This document shows, piece after piece, positions 8,063 to 15,563 of a stretch of DNA of 32,927 bases. The number at the start of each line of letters is the position of its first letter. The stretch's first letter is position 1. Origin of the DNA: Eubacteriales bacterium (lineage in GTDB: Bacteria > Bacillota > Clostridia > Saccharofermentanales > UBA5734); the NCBI GenBank assembly GCA_028684955.1, contig JAQUEY010000013.1, forward strand, positions 1-32,927, read 5' to 3'. A program made the translations under genes and the position numbers. The notes under the pieces were generated by a model that did no database searches, had not been told where the DNA came from, and worked only from the letters and a program-made list of their open reading frames with translations.

Positions 8063-8773
8063 CTAGAGTCTCAGGGGTTTGAAGGAAAGTCTGTCTGCGG
8101 ATGCAAGGGTGTATTTGACGCCCTCGAGCAGGAATTCCGGGGTCTGGTAGGCCGGAACAGGGGCGTGGATGTGACCGAAGTAGCAACGGGAGACTCCGTA
8201 GTCTGAGAGCAGGCGGGTCAGTTCGGTCGGTTTGCGGTCACGGGCAAATGGCGGGTAATGCAGGAAGGCAATTTGCTCGCATCCGGGACAGTCGATTGCG
8301 GCGGCGGCCTGGAGTGAAAGGCGCAGGCGACCGATCTCGCGGGCGTAGATCCTGGCATCATCGGCACAAAAGGCGGGATCGTCGGGCAAGATCCAGCCAC
8401 GGCTGCCACAGATGATGGTCGAATCTTCGACCATCAAGGCATTGTTGCGCATGAATTTCAGAGTAAGAAGCTGATGCTTCTGGCATAGATCTTCCAGCTT
8501 GGAAAGTGATGTCCACCAGTAATCATGGTTGCCGCGGGACAGGATCTTGGTGCCAGGCAGTTCATGGAGAAATTGCAGGTCAGGCAACGCTTCCGCCAGG
8601 GTCAGGGCCCAGGAAATGTCGCCTGGCAGAACGACTGTATCATCCGAGGTCACCGTCTGCAGCCAGTTTTCCCGGATCCGCTCGGTGTGGTTGTTCCAGT
8701 GTGCTCCAAAAACAGCCATGGGTTTGTCGACACCATTGGCCAGATGCGGATCAGACAGGACAAACAGAGCCAT
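8063..8773 (-). CDS. calcineurin-like metallophosphoesterase
   Basis: The 236-residue protein carries the full dimetal phosphoesterase motif set in order: SDPHL (residues 7-11), GDISWA, GNHDYWW, a later HYPP and GHIHAP. It is a cytoplasmic-type enzyme with no signal peptide. The substrate cannot be told from sequence; relatives act on phosphodiesters or phosphomonoesters of various kinds. GGGAGGT lies 9 bases before the ATG. The gene begins 2 bases after the uvrC stop, so it is in the crh-like/uvrC operon. No strong terminator follows; the only hairpin seen is the weak GGCT/AGCC just after the stop. Confidence 0.9.
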   Translation of the reverse strand: MALFVLSDPHLANGVDKPMAVFGAHWNNHTERIRENWLQTVTSDDTVVLPGDISWALTLAEALPDLQFLHELPGTKILSRGNHDYWWTSLSKLEDLCQKHQLLTLKFMRNNALMVEDSTIICGSRGWILPDDPAFCADDARIYAREIGRLRLSLQAAAAIDCPGCEQIAFLHYPPFARDRKPTELTRLLSDYGVSRCYFGHIHAPVPAYQTPEFLLEGVKYTLASADRLSFKPLRL

Positions 8774-8775
8774 GG

Positions 8776-10659
8776 TCAGCTGACCTCCCCATGAAAATGG
8801 CGGTAAACGGCATCGGCTACCGCTGATCCAAGACCTTTGACCGTATTCAGTTCATCCAGCGTAGCCTCGCTGACAGCCTTGATCGTCAGGAACTCTTTGA
8901 GGAGCAGGCGACGCTTGGCAGGCCCGACCCCTGGAATGTTTTCCAGCGACATCCGGATGGTCCGTTTTTTGGCCATGGACTGGTTCAGTTTGCGGGCAAA
9001 CCGATGGGCCTCATCCTGGATGGCTGTCAACAGACGCAAAAGTCCCAAGTTTTCAGCTCCCTGTTCTTCCAGGCGCTGGCGCAACTCCAGGACTGCCCCG
9101 CTGGGCAGGGCCAGGCCACGGGTCCGGTGGCGGTCATCCTTGACCATGCCGGCAACAGGAATTTCCAGGTCGAATTCTGAAAGGACTGTCTGGGCCGCAT
9201 GGACCTGGCCGATCCCACCGTCGACCAGGATCAGGTCCGGCCGGCTGCCAAAAGGTTCATCAGGCAGGCGAGCCAGGCGGCGGCGCAAGACTTCACGCAT
9301 CGCCGCATAGTCATCGGGTGCCTCCAGCGTCTTGATCTTGAACTGGCGATACTGCTGGTTAGCCGGCTTGCCATCCATGAAAACCACCAGGCTGGCGGCC
9401 ATATCCTGGCCACCGGTATGGGAGATATCGATTGCTTCGATCCGGTGAATGCCCTGGGCTGCACCTGTCACTTGGGCCAGTTCGCGGATCGCCTCCTGCA
9501 GGGCAGTCTGGCCGTGACCGCCCAGCATGGTATGGCGGCGCAAAGACTGGGCCGCATTCTCGTTAGCCAGCAAGATCAGCTTGTGAGCGTCGCCACGCTT
9601 GGGTACATGGAGCTGACAGCGTCCCTTGCGCAAGGTTTTCAAGTAATCTTCCAGACCATCGCAGCCGGCTGGTTCTGCAGCCAGCAGTATCTCGCCAGGA
9701 ATCCGGGCTGCATTGGGATAATACTGGAGCAGGAAAGCCGCCAGAAGTTCCGGATCATCGTCTTGCTCTTCGGGAAAGAAAAAAGCGGCCGAGGAAACCA
9801 TCCGGCCGTCGCGGATTTCCAGTTTCTGGATACAGGTTTCCGTACCGTTCCTGGCAATGCCAATCACATCGCGATCGCTGTCCTGGCTACTGACAGCCAG
9901 CTGGTTTTCCATCAGGCGTTCCAGAGCGGCCAGACGGTCACGCCACAGGCTGGCTTCTTCAAATTTGAGATTGTCAGCGGCGGCTTCCATTTTCTGGCGC
10001 ATGTCGAACAAGATCGGACTGTATTTGCCCTCGAGAAACTGGCAAATCGATTCCATGACGGCACGATAACTTTCAGCCGGCACATCTCCACGGCACGGTC
10101 CGATGCAACGCCCGATATGATAATTCAGGCAGGGCCGTTCCTTGCCGATGTCACGCGGAAAGACGCGCTTGCAGGTTTTGGTCGGAAAAAGCGTGCGCAA
10201 GACACTCAAAGCCCGGTAAAGGTCGCCACTGAGGTAGGGGCCATAATAGCGCGCCCCTTCGTTCTTGTCGTCTCCGACCCGGAAAGCCTTGACGATCCGG
10301 GGGTAAAGTTCATTCATGGTGATGCGGATGTAGGGATAGCCTTTGTCGTCGCGCAGCAGGATGTTGTAGTGCGGCTGATGCTGTTTGATCAGAGTCGCTT
10401 CCAGCAGCAGAGCTTCCAGCTCACTGCTGGTGACGATGAACGAGAAATCCGCAATATGTGAGATCATGGCCAGGACCTTGGCATTACCCTGGGGATTGGC
10501 CGTAAAATAACTGCGCAGGCGGTTTCTCAGGTTGACAGCTTTGCCGACATAAATAATAGAACCCGAAGCGTCCTTCATCAGGTAAACACCCGGGTTCGTT
10601 GGTACAAGGTCGAGCCGGGCATCAACCGGCGGCGGATTGGGTTCTGGAGCTTGGATCAT
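8776..10659 (-). CDS. uvrC: UvrABC excinuclease subunit C
   Basis: UvrC makes the two incisions beside a DNA lesion in nucleotide excision repair, after UvrA/UvrB damage recognition. The 627 residues show all domains in order: GIY-YIG nuclease (PGVYLMKDASG then IIYVGKA, about residues 23-43), a Cys-rich segment (CKRVFPRD, CLNYHIGRCIGPCRG), a UVR UvrB-interaction motif (about 220-245), an RNase-H-like 5' nuclease with IDISHTGG near 406 and LVDGG near 476, and two helix-hairpin-helix motifs (NIPGVGPAKRR, VKGLGSAVADA). No clear ribosome binding site precedes the ATG. The gene follows the crh-like gene by 25 bases. uvrA and uvrB are not in the window. Confidence 0.98.
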   Translation of the reverse strand: MIQAPEPNPPPVDARLDLVPTNPGVYLMKDASGSIIYVGKAVNLRNRLRSYFTANPQGNAKVLAMISHIADFSFIVTSSELEALLLEATLIKQHQPHYNILLRDDKGYPYIRITMNELYPRIVKAFRVGDDKNEGARYYGPYLSGDLYRALSVLRTLFPTKTCKRVFPRDIGKERPCLNYHIGRCIGPCRGDVPAESYRAVMESICQFLEGKYSPILFDMRQKMEAAADNLKFEEASLWRDRLAALERLMENQLAVSSQDSDRDVIGIARNGTETCIQKLEIRDGRMVSSAAFFFPEEQDDDPELLAAFLLQYYPNAARIPGEILLAAEPAGCDGLEDYLKTLRKGRCQLHVPKRGDAHKLILLANENAAQSLRRHTMLGGHGQTALQEAIRELAQVTGAAQGIHRIEAIDISHTGGQDMAASLVVFMDGKPANQQYRQFKIKTLEAPDDYAAMREVLRRRLARLPDEPFGSRPDLILVDGGIGQVHAAQTVLSEFDLEIPVAGMVKDDRHRTRGLALPSGAVLELRQRLEEQGAENLGLLRLLTAIQDEAHRFARKLNQSMAKKRTIRMSLENIPGVGPAKRRLLLKEFLTIKAVSEATLDELNTVKGLGSAVADAVYRHFHGEVS

Positions 10660-10684
10660 CGTTTCGGTAAATACCAGGGCGGCA

Positions 10685-10945
10685 TTAAAATTCCGGATTG
10701 GTCAGATACGAGCTGATGGTTTCGAGTGCTTCGGCTTCGTCACTGCCATCAGCAGTGACGCGAATCTCCATGGCATTTTCAACGCCCAGCGACATCACTC
10801 CAAGCAAGCTCTTGGCATTAGCTCGACGTTCTCCCTTGGCCAGGTAAACGCTAGAACGGAATGTGGATGCTTTCTGGATCAGGACAGCGACAGCTTTCAT
10901 CTGCAAGGCATCGTCGCAGTTGAATTGAACCGTTTTACTAACCAT
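10685..10945 (-). CDS. Crh-like HPr-family protein (Gln15, Ser46)
   Basis: This 86-residue protein aligns along its full length with HPr. The phosphocarrier residue His15 is replaced by Gln15 (ALQMKAV where HPr has GLHARPA), while the regulatory Ser46 is kept (NAKSLLGVMSLGV). That is the pattern of Bacillus Crh, which is phosphorylated only on Ser46 by HPr kinase and acts as a co-regulator of CcpA. So it should not carry PTS phosphate. A true HPr with H15 and S46 lies at 30819-31070. GGAGGAGG precedes the ATG. It is first in an operon with uvrC and a metallophosphoesterase. Whether it is orthologous to Bacillus Crh or arose independently cannot be told here, so no symbol is given. Confidence 0.88.
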   Translation of the reverse strand: MVSKTVQFNCDDALQMKAVAVLIQKASTFRSSVYLAKGERRANAKSLLGVMSLGVENAMEIRVTADGSDEAEALETISSYLTNPEF

Positions 10946-10976
10946 TCGAGTTCCTCCTCCTGATGGTCAAAGGACA

Positions 10977-10998
10977 AAAAACCGCCAGTACGGCAGTT
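10977..10998 (-). terminator. hairpin with short T-run between rimI and the crh-like gene
   Basis: On the minus strand, AACTGCC (10998-10992) pairs with GGCGGTT (10986-10980), including one G-T pair, around a 5-nt loop, and a T-run continues to 10977. It could be a weak terminator for the rimI operon. It also lies just after the predicted -10 at 11008-11013, so it could instead be a 5'-terminal stem-loop on the crh-like transcript. Confidence 0.45.
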
Positions 10999-11007
10999 CT
11001 TAGCGTA

Positions 11008-11037
11008 AGTATAGAGTTTGTGTCGATCCTTTGTCAA
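11008..11037 (-). promoter_or_regulatory. promoter of the crh-like/uvrC operon
   Basis: On the minus strand, a perfect TTGACA (11032-11037), an 18-bp spacer and TATACT (11008-11013) lie about 63 bp before the crh-like start. A 17-bp near-perfect palindrome (11046-11062, AATAACGG/CCGTCATT around one base) lies just upstream of the -35 and could bind a regulator. Confidence 0.8.
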
Positions 11038-11091
11038 TATGACTGAATAACGGACCGTCATTTGTTCATGTTGCATATATAAAATTTCATC

Positions 11092-11586
11092 TTACAGAAT
11101 ATTTTTAAGCATAATGTTGGCATCTTCGTTGTTATCGGCGTAATAGCCCCGGCGAATGCCGACTTGGACAAAGCCCATTTTCCGGTACAGGCGAATCGCC
11201 TGTTCATTGCTGGTCCGGACTTCCAGGTCAACGACTGCGATCTGGTTGTCCAAAGCCCATGCCAGCAGCGCAGACAGTAGTTTCTCTCCGATCCCATGGC
11301 GCCGGAAGGATGGCAGAACTGCCAGATTGGTGATCTGAGCTGTATCCGCCGCCTGGTAGCAGGCGATGTAGCCGACAATTTCATCTGATGGAGTGACAGC
11401 CACAAAGTAATGGGCAAGCGCTGGATTGGCCAGATCGGAACGCAGGGATTGCTCAGTCCAGGGAATGGCAAAGCAGGTTTGCTCGAGCCGGACCAGACCG
11501 CTCAAATCACCTGGATGTGCAAGCCGGATTGTTCCATGCCAGGTGCGGTCAGTGCCTTCCGGGGTGGTTGTCCTAACGCTTGTCAT
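11092..11586 (-). CDS. rimI: ribosomal-protein-alanine N-acetyltransferase (RimI type)
   Basis: This is a GNAT acetyltransferase of 164 residues. The domain begins near TIRLAHPGDL (residue 19). It has the acetyl-CoA loop RRHGIG (95-100), then VDLEVRTSNEQAIRLYRKMGF and a final YYADNNEDANIM, the pattern of RimI, which acetylates the N-terminus of ribosomal protein S18 in E. coli. It follows tsaB by 7 bases, and tsaB-rimI is a common pairing in bacteria, which supports the name. The first 18 residues are extra relative to the core domain, and no good ribosome binding site is seen, so translation probably relies on coupling to tsaB. Confidence 0.88.
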   Translation of the reverse strand: MTSVRTTTPEGTDRTWHGTIRLAHPGDLSGLVRLEQTCFAIPWTEQSLRSDLANPALAHYFVAVTPSDEIVGYIACYQAADTAQITNLAVLPSFRRHGIGEKLLSALLAWALDNQIAVVDLEVRTSNEQAIRLYRKMGFVQVGIRRGYYADNNEDANIMLKNIL

Positions 11587-11593
11587 GGCTGAT

Positions 11594-12352
11594 TCAAGGC
11601 TGTGGGGAGGCCTTTTTCAGGCGCTCGGCAGAGGATGGTGTCAAATAGGTGGCGTTCAAATGAAAGGGGTTGCCATCTGCACCAGATCGGAAATAGGCTT
11701 CTGCCAGCAGAGCTGCTGCCGCAGCACTGGGAGCGTCATGGATCGGGTCCAGTCGGACCAGATCCAGGGGAGCAGCAGAAACCGCATGCATCTGCGCCTC
11801 CTGCGCAACCGCTGCGCCATCTCCGGTGAGCAAAATGGAGATTTGGGACAAGGAGAACTGGTCTACCTGACGGGCCAATTGCGCCAAAAACTCCGATACC
11901 TGGTAATTGCCAGGCTGGACCAAGGGGGTGTGACTGAGACCTGCCGCGACGGCCATCAGGTCAGACTGGCGGTAACAGGCAGCATAAACGCGACCATTTC
12001 TGGCATCGAGCACGGGACAGACCAGCGTCCGGGCCATCTGGCGCCAGGGAAAAGCCAGCGTTTCCAAGGTCGAAACCCCCATGAGGGGTTTGTGTGCAGC
12101 AAAAGCCAAGGCCTTGAAACTGGACAAACCAATGCGTGTACCGGTAAAAGAGCCAGGACCTTGGGTCACCGCCAGCAAGTCGACCGCTTCCAGACTGGTT
12201 TCGCACGAATCAAGGAGGGCCATGACCTGAGGCATGTGAGTCACAGCATGATTGTAGCCAAGGTTGAACCGGCTCTCCCCCACCAGGCGGCTGTCCTTGA
12301 CCAGAGCTACTGCCAGGCTTTTACCGGTGGTGTCAGATGCCAGGATGAGCAT
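11594..12352 (-). CDS. tsaB: tRNA threonylcarbamoyladenosine biosynthesis protein TsaB
   Basis: TsaB is the non-catalytic partner of TsaD in making t6A37 on ANN-decoding tRNAs. The 252-residue protein starts MLILASDTTGKSLAVAL and has the ASKHA-fold signature VTQGPGSFTGTRIGLSSFKA and a following GVSTLE. The ATG at 12352 is chosen because GGAG lies 8 bases upstream and it matches the family start. An in-frame upstream ATG (12391) would add 13 atypical residues inside tsaE. It overlaps the end of tsaE by 20 bases. tsaD is not in the window. Confidence 0.95.
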   Translation of the reverse strand: MLILASDTTGKSLAVALVKDSRLVGESRFNLGYNHAVTHMPQVMALLDSCETSLEAVDLLAVTQGPGSFTGTRIGLSSFKALAFAAHKPLMGVSTLETLAFPWRQMARTLVCPVLDARNGRVYAACYRQSDLMAVAAGLSHTPLVQPGNYQVSEFLAQLARQVDQFSLSQISILLTGDGAAVAQEAQMHAVSAAPLDLVRLDPIHDAPSAAAAALLAEAYFRSGADGNPFHLNATYLTPSSAERLKKASPQP

Positions 12353-12914
12353 CTTGCCAGCTCCTTTCCAAAACGGCCAGTTCCTTTTCATGGTCTGGCC
12401 AGAACAGCGTCATGACACGCTGCTGAGGTGTCTCTGGTGCGGTCAGGCGGATGAGGATTTTCAACGTCGAAAGCGGCAAGATGTCCTCGATCAGGGTGCC
12501 CCATTCGATGAGGCAGATCCCCTCGCGGGAAAAATAGTCATCAAGGCCGAGGGCCAGAAAATCTTCCGATGAGGCCAGTCGGTAGACATCAAAATGGTAC
12601 AGAGGCATCCCGCTACCGGTCGCCGGATGTTCCATCAGCAAGGTGAACGTGGGACTGGAAACGGGCGTTTGACAACCAAGGCCATCGGCAATGCCGCGGG
12701 CCAGGGCTGTTTTACCAGCACCCAGGTCTCCATCCAGGCTGATGACCGTGCCTGGCACGAGCAGATTGGCCAGTAGCAACCCCAGTAAAGCGGTGTCTTC
12801 AGCAGACACAGTCACCACATGCAGAGCATGAAGGCCAGGTTTGAAGCCGTCCGGTGTAAGTTCAGACAGATTATCCAACCCTCGGTTATCGGTGGCATCA
12901 GGTGCAATGCTCAT
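12333..12914 (-). CDS. tsaE: tRNA threonylcarbamoyladenosine biosynthesis ATPase TsaE
   Basis: TsaE is the P-loop ATPase that works with TsaB/TsaD in t6A formation. The protein is 193 residues. The Walker A is GDLGAGKT (62-69), followed by the family motifs SSPTFTLL, YHFDVYRL and CLIEWG. It is longer than the usual 150 or so because of about 35 extra N-terminal residues. The ATG overlaps the amidohydrolase stop as ATGA and has AAGGAGG 5 bases upstream, so this start is well supported despite the extension. Confidence 0.95.
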   Translation of the reverse strand: MSIAPDATDNRGLDNLSELTPDGFKPGLHALHVVTVSAEDTALLGLLLANLLVPGTVISLDGDLGAGKTALARGIADGLGCQTPVSSPTFTLLMEHPATGSGMPLYHFDVYRLASSEDFLALGLDDYFSREGICLIEWGTLIEDILPLSTLKILIRLTAPETPQQRVMTLFWPDHEKELAVLERSWQDAHPGI

Positions 12915-14164
12915 CGGTCCTCCTTGCGATAGACCATCTGGCCCTTGATCCAGACCAGAAGAGCCTGGCTGCGGTAATCAAAAGGATGTGCACTGAAAAG
13001 GGCCAAGTCGGCCTGTTTGCCAGTCTCCAGCGTCCCATGGGACGACCCGATGCCAGCCAGTTGGGCCGCAACGGATGTGATGGCCGCAAGGGCCAGGTCC
13101 TCCGGTAAACCAGCCTGGCACGCGATGGCAGCATTGACCGCCAGATACTGGATCGGGATCACAGGATGGTCGGTCATGATCGCCACGGGCAGGCCAGCTT
13201 TGGCCAGGATTGACGCATTACTCACATCGGCGCGCGTCAACTCAGGCTTGCTGCGATCGGACAAGATCGGGCCAACGATGATGCCTTCCAAGCGGCCCTG
13301 GCCTGGCTGGCCCTGACCACGACCTTCTGCCAGACCTTGGCGGTATTCCTCAGCCAGAATGTCCACAATCCGGTATCCTTCCGTGCAGTGGTCAAGGGTA
13401 TAGCGCAAGCCGAATTCGTTGGCGATCCGCACAGCAGTCAGGATGTCGTCCGCGCGGTGGGCGTGGAATTTGACCGGCCGTTCGCCGCGCAGCACAGGTA
13501 GCAAAGATTCCAGACGAACATCCAGGTCCGGCTGGTCCACATCCGTTTTGCCAGCAGACTCAGCCACTCTGGCTTTCTCGATCTTGTCCCGGTAACGTCC
13601 TGTCTTTTGCAATGCTTCACGGAGAACAGCAGCCGTCCCCATGCGCGTCGCAGGACTGCGGTCCTTGCCGCCATGGACAGTTTTCGGATTCTCTCCCAGG
13701 GCAGCCTTGAGCGCTGCCTGGCCCTGGATGGTCATGGTCTCCACTCGCTGACCCTGGGTGTGCAACAGCGCAAATTGCCCTGACAGGACATTGGCGCTGC
13801 CCGGTCCGGTCAGGACGGCCGTCACACCGGCAGCCAGTGCTTCAGCAAAGCAACGGTCCTCACTGTAGATACCATCGGTTGCCAGCAGATGAGGCGTGAC
13901 CGGGTCGGTCTCTTCGTTGCCGTCCTCACCTTCCTTGCCCAAGCCATCATTGAACAGGCCTACATGGCAATGGGCATCGATCAGGCCTGGCATGAGGTAG
14001 GCTCCCTGGGCATCCAGTATCTGGTCCTGTGCTTGTGCCAGATCAGGCGGGAGTTCGCCAGACCCGACAGCGGCGATCCGGTCATCCTCGATCATGAGGT
14101 AGCCCATCTGGATCGGTGGTCCTGCCTGGGTCAGCAGATGAGTATGTACGATAGCGGTGCGCAT
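12911..14164 (-). CDS. amidohydrolase-superfamily enzyme
   Basis: This 417-residue protein is a metal-dependent hydrolase of the imidazolonepropionase/dihydroorotase-like superfamily. An N-terminal beta-sandwich part (IEDDRIAAVG) leads to the metal-binding HxH in GLIDAHCHVG (H65, H67). Later come likely ligands in KFHAHRADD and LDHCTEGY and the Asp of MTDHP. The C-terminus returns to the sandwich (TLETGKQADLALF). The substrate is not evident. A Gln/Gly-rich stretch, EGRGQGQPGQGRLEG, interrupts the barrel. It is first in an operon with tsaE, tsaB and rimI (ATGA overlap with tsaE), which probably reflects co-transcription rather than shared pathway. The ribosome binding site AAAGGG is moderate. 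Confidence 0.88.
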   Translation of the reverse strand: MRTAIVHTHLLTQAGPPIQMGYLMIEDDRIAAVGSGELPPDLAQAQDQILDAQGAYLMPGLIDAHCHVGLFNDGLGKEGEDGNEETDPVTPHLLATDGIYSEDRCFAEALAAGVTAVLTGPGSANVLSGQFALLHTQGQRVETMTIQGQAALKAALGENPKTVHGGKDRSPATRMGTAAVLREALQKTGRYRDKIEKARVAESAGKTDVDQPDLDVRLESLLPVLRGERPVKFHAHRADDILTAVRIANEFGLRYTLDHCTEGYRIVDILAEEYRQGLAEGRGQGQPGQGRLEGIIVGPILSDRSKPELTRADVSNASILAKAGLPVAIMTDHPVIPIQYLAVNAAIACQAGLPEDLALAAITSVAAQLAGIGSSHGTLETGKQADLALFSAHPFDYRSQALLVWIKGQMVYRKEDR

Positions 14165-14197
14165 GTCAGATCCCTTTCATCAACAGGTGAGACTCTT

Positions 14198-14203
14198 AGT
14201 ATA
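14198..14203 (-). promoter_or_regulatory. possible -10 of the amidohydrolase-tsaE-tsaB-rimI operon
   Basis: TATACT on the minus strand lies 34 bp before the start codon and downstream of the rpsI terminator. The matching -35 at 17 bp (CTTCCG) is poor, so this is a tentative promoter. Confidence 0.4.
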
Positions 14204-14240
14204 GCGCATCCGCTGGAGCACGGAAGCGTGAGTCGCGTGC

Positions 14241-14277
14241 AAAAACCGGACAGAGGCGTTTGATTCCTCTGTCCGGT
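14241..14277 (-). terminator. intrinsic terminator after rpsI
   Basis: A 12-bp perfect stem, ACCGGACAGAGG (minus strand, 14277-14266) with CCTCTGTCCGGT (14256-14245), has a 9-nt loop and is followed by a T-run (14244-14241). It ends the rplM-rpsI operon. Confidence 0.93.
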
Positions 14278-14350
14278 CTAAAGTTGCAGTGAAAAAGCTT
14301 GGCTGGCGATGATCGGACGACCGGCGGACTGGCCAAGCTTGATCGGGCAA

Positions 14351-14761
14351 TCAGCGCTTGGAGAACTGGGACGCCTTACGAGCTTTTTTGAGGCCGTATT
14401 TCTTGCGTTCCTTCATGCGTGAATCGCGGGTCAGGAATCCAGCCTTTTTGAGGATGGCTTTGTTGGCTTCCTCGTCAGCTTTGACCAGGGCGCGGGACAG
14501 GCCATGGCGGATGGCGCCAGCCTGGCCGGACAAACCGCCACCGATGACTTTGCAGATGATGTCGTACTTGTCAACGTTGTTGGTGGCGACCATGGGCTGG
14601 TTGACGGTCAGTTTTAAAGTCTCCATACCGAAATAGTCATCCATGCTCTTGTCGTTGATGGTGACCTGGCCTTTGCCAGGCAGGATACGGACGCAGGCGA
14701 CGGCGTTTTTGCGGCGGCCAGTGCCGTAGAAATAGGTTTTAGCAGCTTTTTTGGTAGCCAT
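14351..14761 (-). CDS. rpsI: 30S ribosomal protein S9 (uS9)
   Basis: The 136-residue protein has the S9 pattern: [15 protein letters not shown] near the start, then [19 protein letters not shown], and the basic C-terminus ending QFSKR that reaches the ribosomal P site. GAGGAG lies 10-12 bases before the ATG. It follows rplM by 24 bases, the universal L13-S9 pairing. Confidence 0.99.
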   Translation of the reverse strand: MATKKAAKTYFYGTGRRKNAVACVRILPGKGQVTINDKSMDDYFGMETLKLTVNQPMVATNNVDKYDIICKVIGGGLSGQAGAIRHGLSRALVKADEEANKAILKKAGFLTRDSRMKERKKYGLKKARKASQFSKR

Positions 14762-14785
14762 GTCTTAATGTCTCCTCGCTTTCAA

Positions 14786-15220
14786 TCAGATCGAGAACTT
14801 GAGCACTTCGGGCATCTGGGCGGCATGATCATGTTCGGGTCCGGCGAAAACGTGGAGTTTCCGGAACATCTGGCGGCCGAGTGCATTCTTGGGCAGCATG
14901 CCTTTGACAGCCAGCTCAAAAGCCTTGTCCGGGCGCTTGTCCATCAGGTTTCTGTAGCTGACCTCCTTGAGGCCGCCAGGATACTGGGTGTGGTAGCGGT
15001 ACAGCTTCTGGTCCAGCTTCTTGCCGGTCAGGACCATCTTGGCCGCATTGACCACGATGACATAATCACCGGTGTCCAAAAACGGAGTGAATTCCGGCTT
15101 GTGCTTGCCGCGCAGGACGCTGGCCACTTCGCTGGCCAGGCGGCCCATGGTCAGGCCTGCTGCATCGACAACATACCATTTTCTCTGAATCTCTGCGGAC
15201 TTGGCCACAAAAGTACTCAT
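14786..15220 (-). CDS. rplM: 50S ribosomal protein L13 (uL13)
   Basis: The 144-residue protein has the L13 signatures [37 protein letters not shown] and the later [20 protein letters not shown]. The ATG at 15220 is chosen over an upstream TTG at 15238 because the family starts here and GGAGGT lies 10 bases upstream. It is the first gene of the rplM-rpsI operon. A leader hairpin (15245-15272) precedes it. Confidence 0.99.
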   Translation of the reverse strand: MSTFVAKSAEIQRKWYVVDAAGLTMGRLASEVASVLRGKHKPEFTPFLDTGDYVIVVNAAKMVLTGKKLDQKLYRYHTQYPGGLKEVSYRNLMDKRPDKAFELAVKGMLPKNALGRQMFRKLHVFAGPEHDHAAQMPEVLKFSI

Positions 15221-15244
15221 GTGTCTGATTACCTCCAATTGATC

Positions 15245-15272
15245 AGATCCAGAATAAAGACAGACTGGATCT
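15245..15272 (-). promoter_or_regulatory. leader hairpin of rplM (possible L13 autoregulatory leader)
   Basis: In the rplM 5' untranslated region AGATCCAG (minus strand, 15272-15265) pairs perfectly with CTGGATCT (15252-15245) around a 12-nt loop. Firmicutes rplM transcripts are known to carry a structured L13 leader. Whether this hairpin belongs to that class needs a covariance-model match. Confidence 0.45.
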
Positions 15273-15296
15273 AACTTTCATCGTAAATGCTTCCTC

Positions 15297-15324
15297 ATTC
15301 TAGCAGGTTTGTCCGACCTGTCAA
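15297..15324 (-). promoter_or_regulatory. promoter of rplM-rpsI
   Basis: On the minus strand a perfect TTGACA (15319-15324), a 16-bp spacer and TAGAAT (15297-15302) with an upstream TGC (extended -10) lie about 77 bp before rplM. Confidence 0.85.
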
Positions 15325-15453
15325 GCACGAATTTAAATTAGCCGACTCAAAATCGATTTTTCTTCGATTTTCGACATTTTTTGCTGCAATGGGACCGGAC
15401 TTGGCCTTCGTGCCGGGGGCGGAATCGTGGCAGCGGCGCGGGAGCTGCTTTCA

Positions 15454-15482
15454 TTGTTTGTCAGGTGGATGTCTGCTATAAT
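15454..15482 (+). promoter_or_regulatory. promoter of the SNF2-family gene
   Basis: A perfect TATAAT (15477-15482) with TGC directly before it forms an extended -10. At 17 bp upstream is a weak -35, TTGTTT (15454-15459). The site is 82 bp before the chosen start, which argues against the longer frame that begins at 15381, upstream of this promoter. Confidence 0.7.
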
Positions 15483-15563
15483 CAGGTTTTGGATCATTTC
15501 CCTTTTCAACTGGCATTGGCATTGATTGGCACTGCTCGTTTCTTGAACAGCTTGGGAGACAAC

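Noticed and set aside
9199-10461. 420-codon plus-strand frame opposite uvrC
   Set aside because: Shadow of uvrC, with no start signals and no recognisable protein features.
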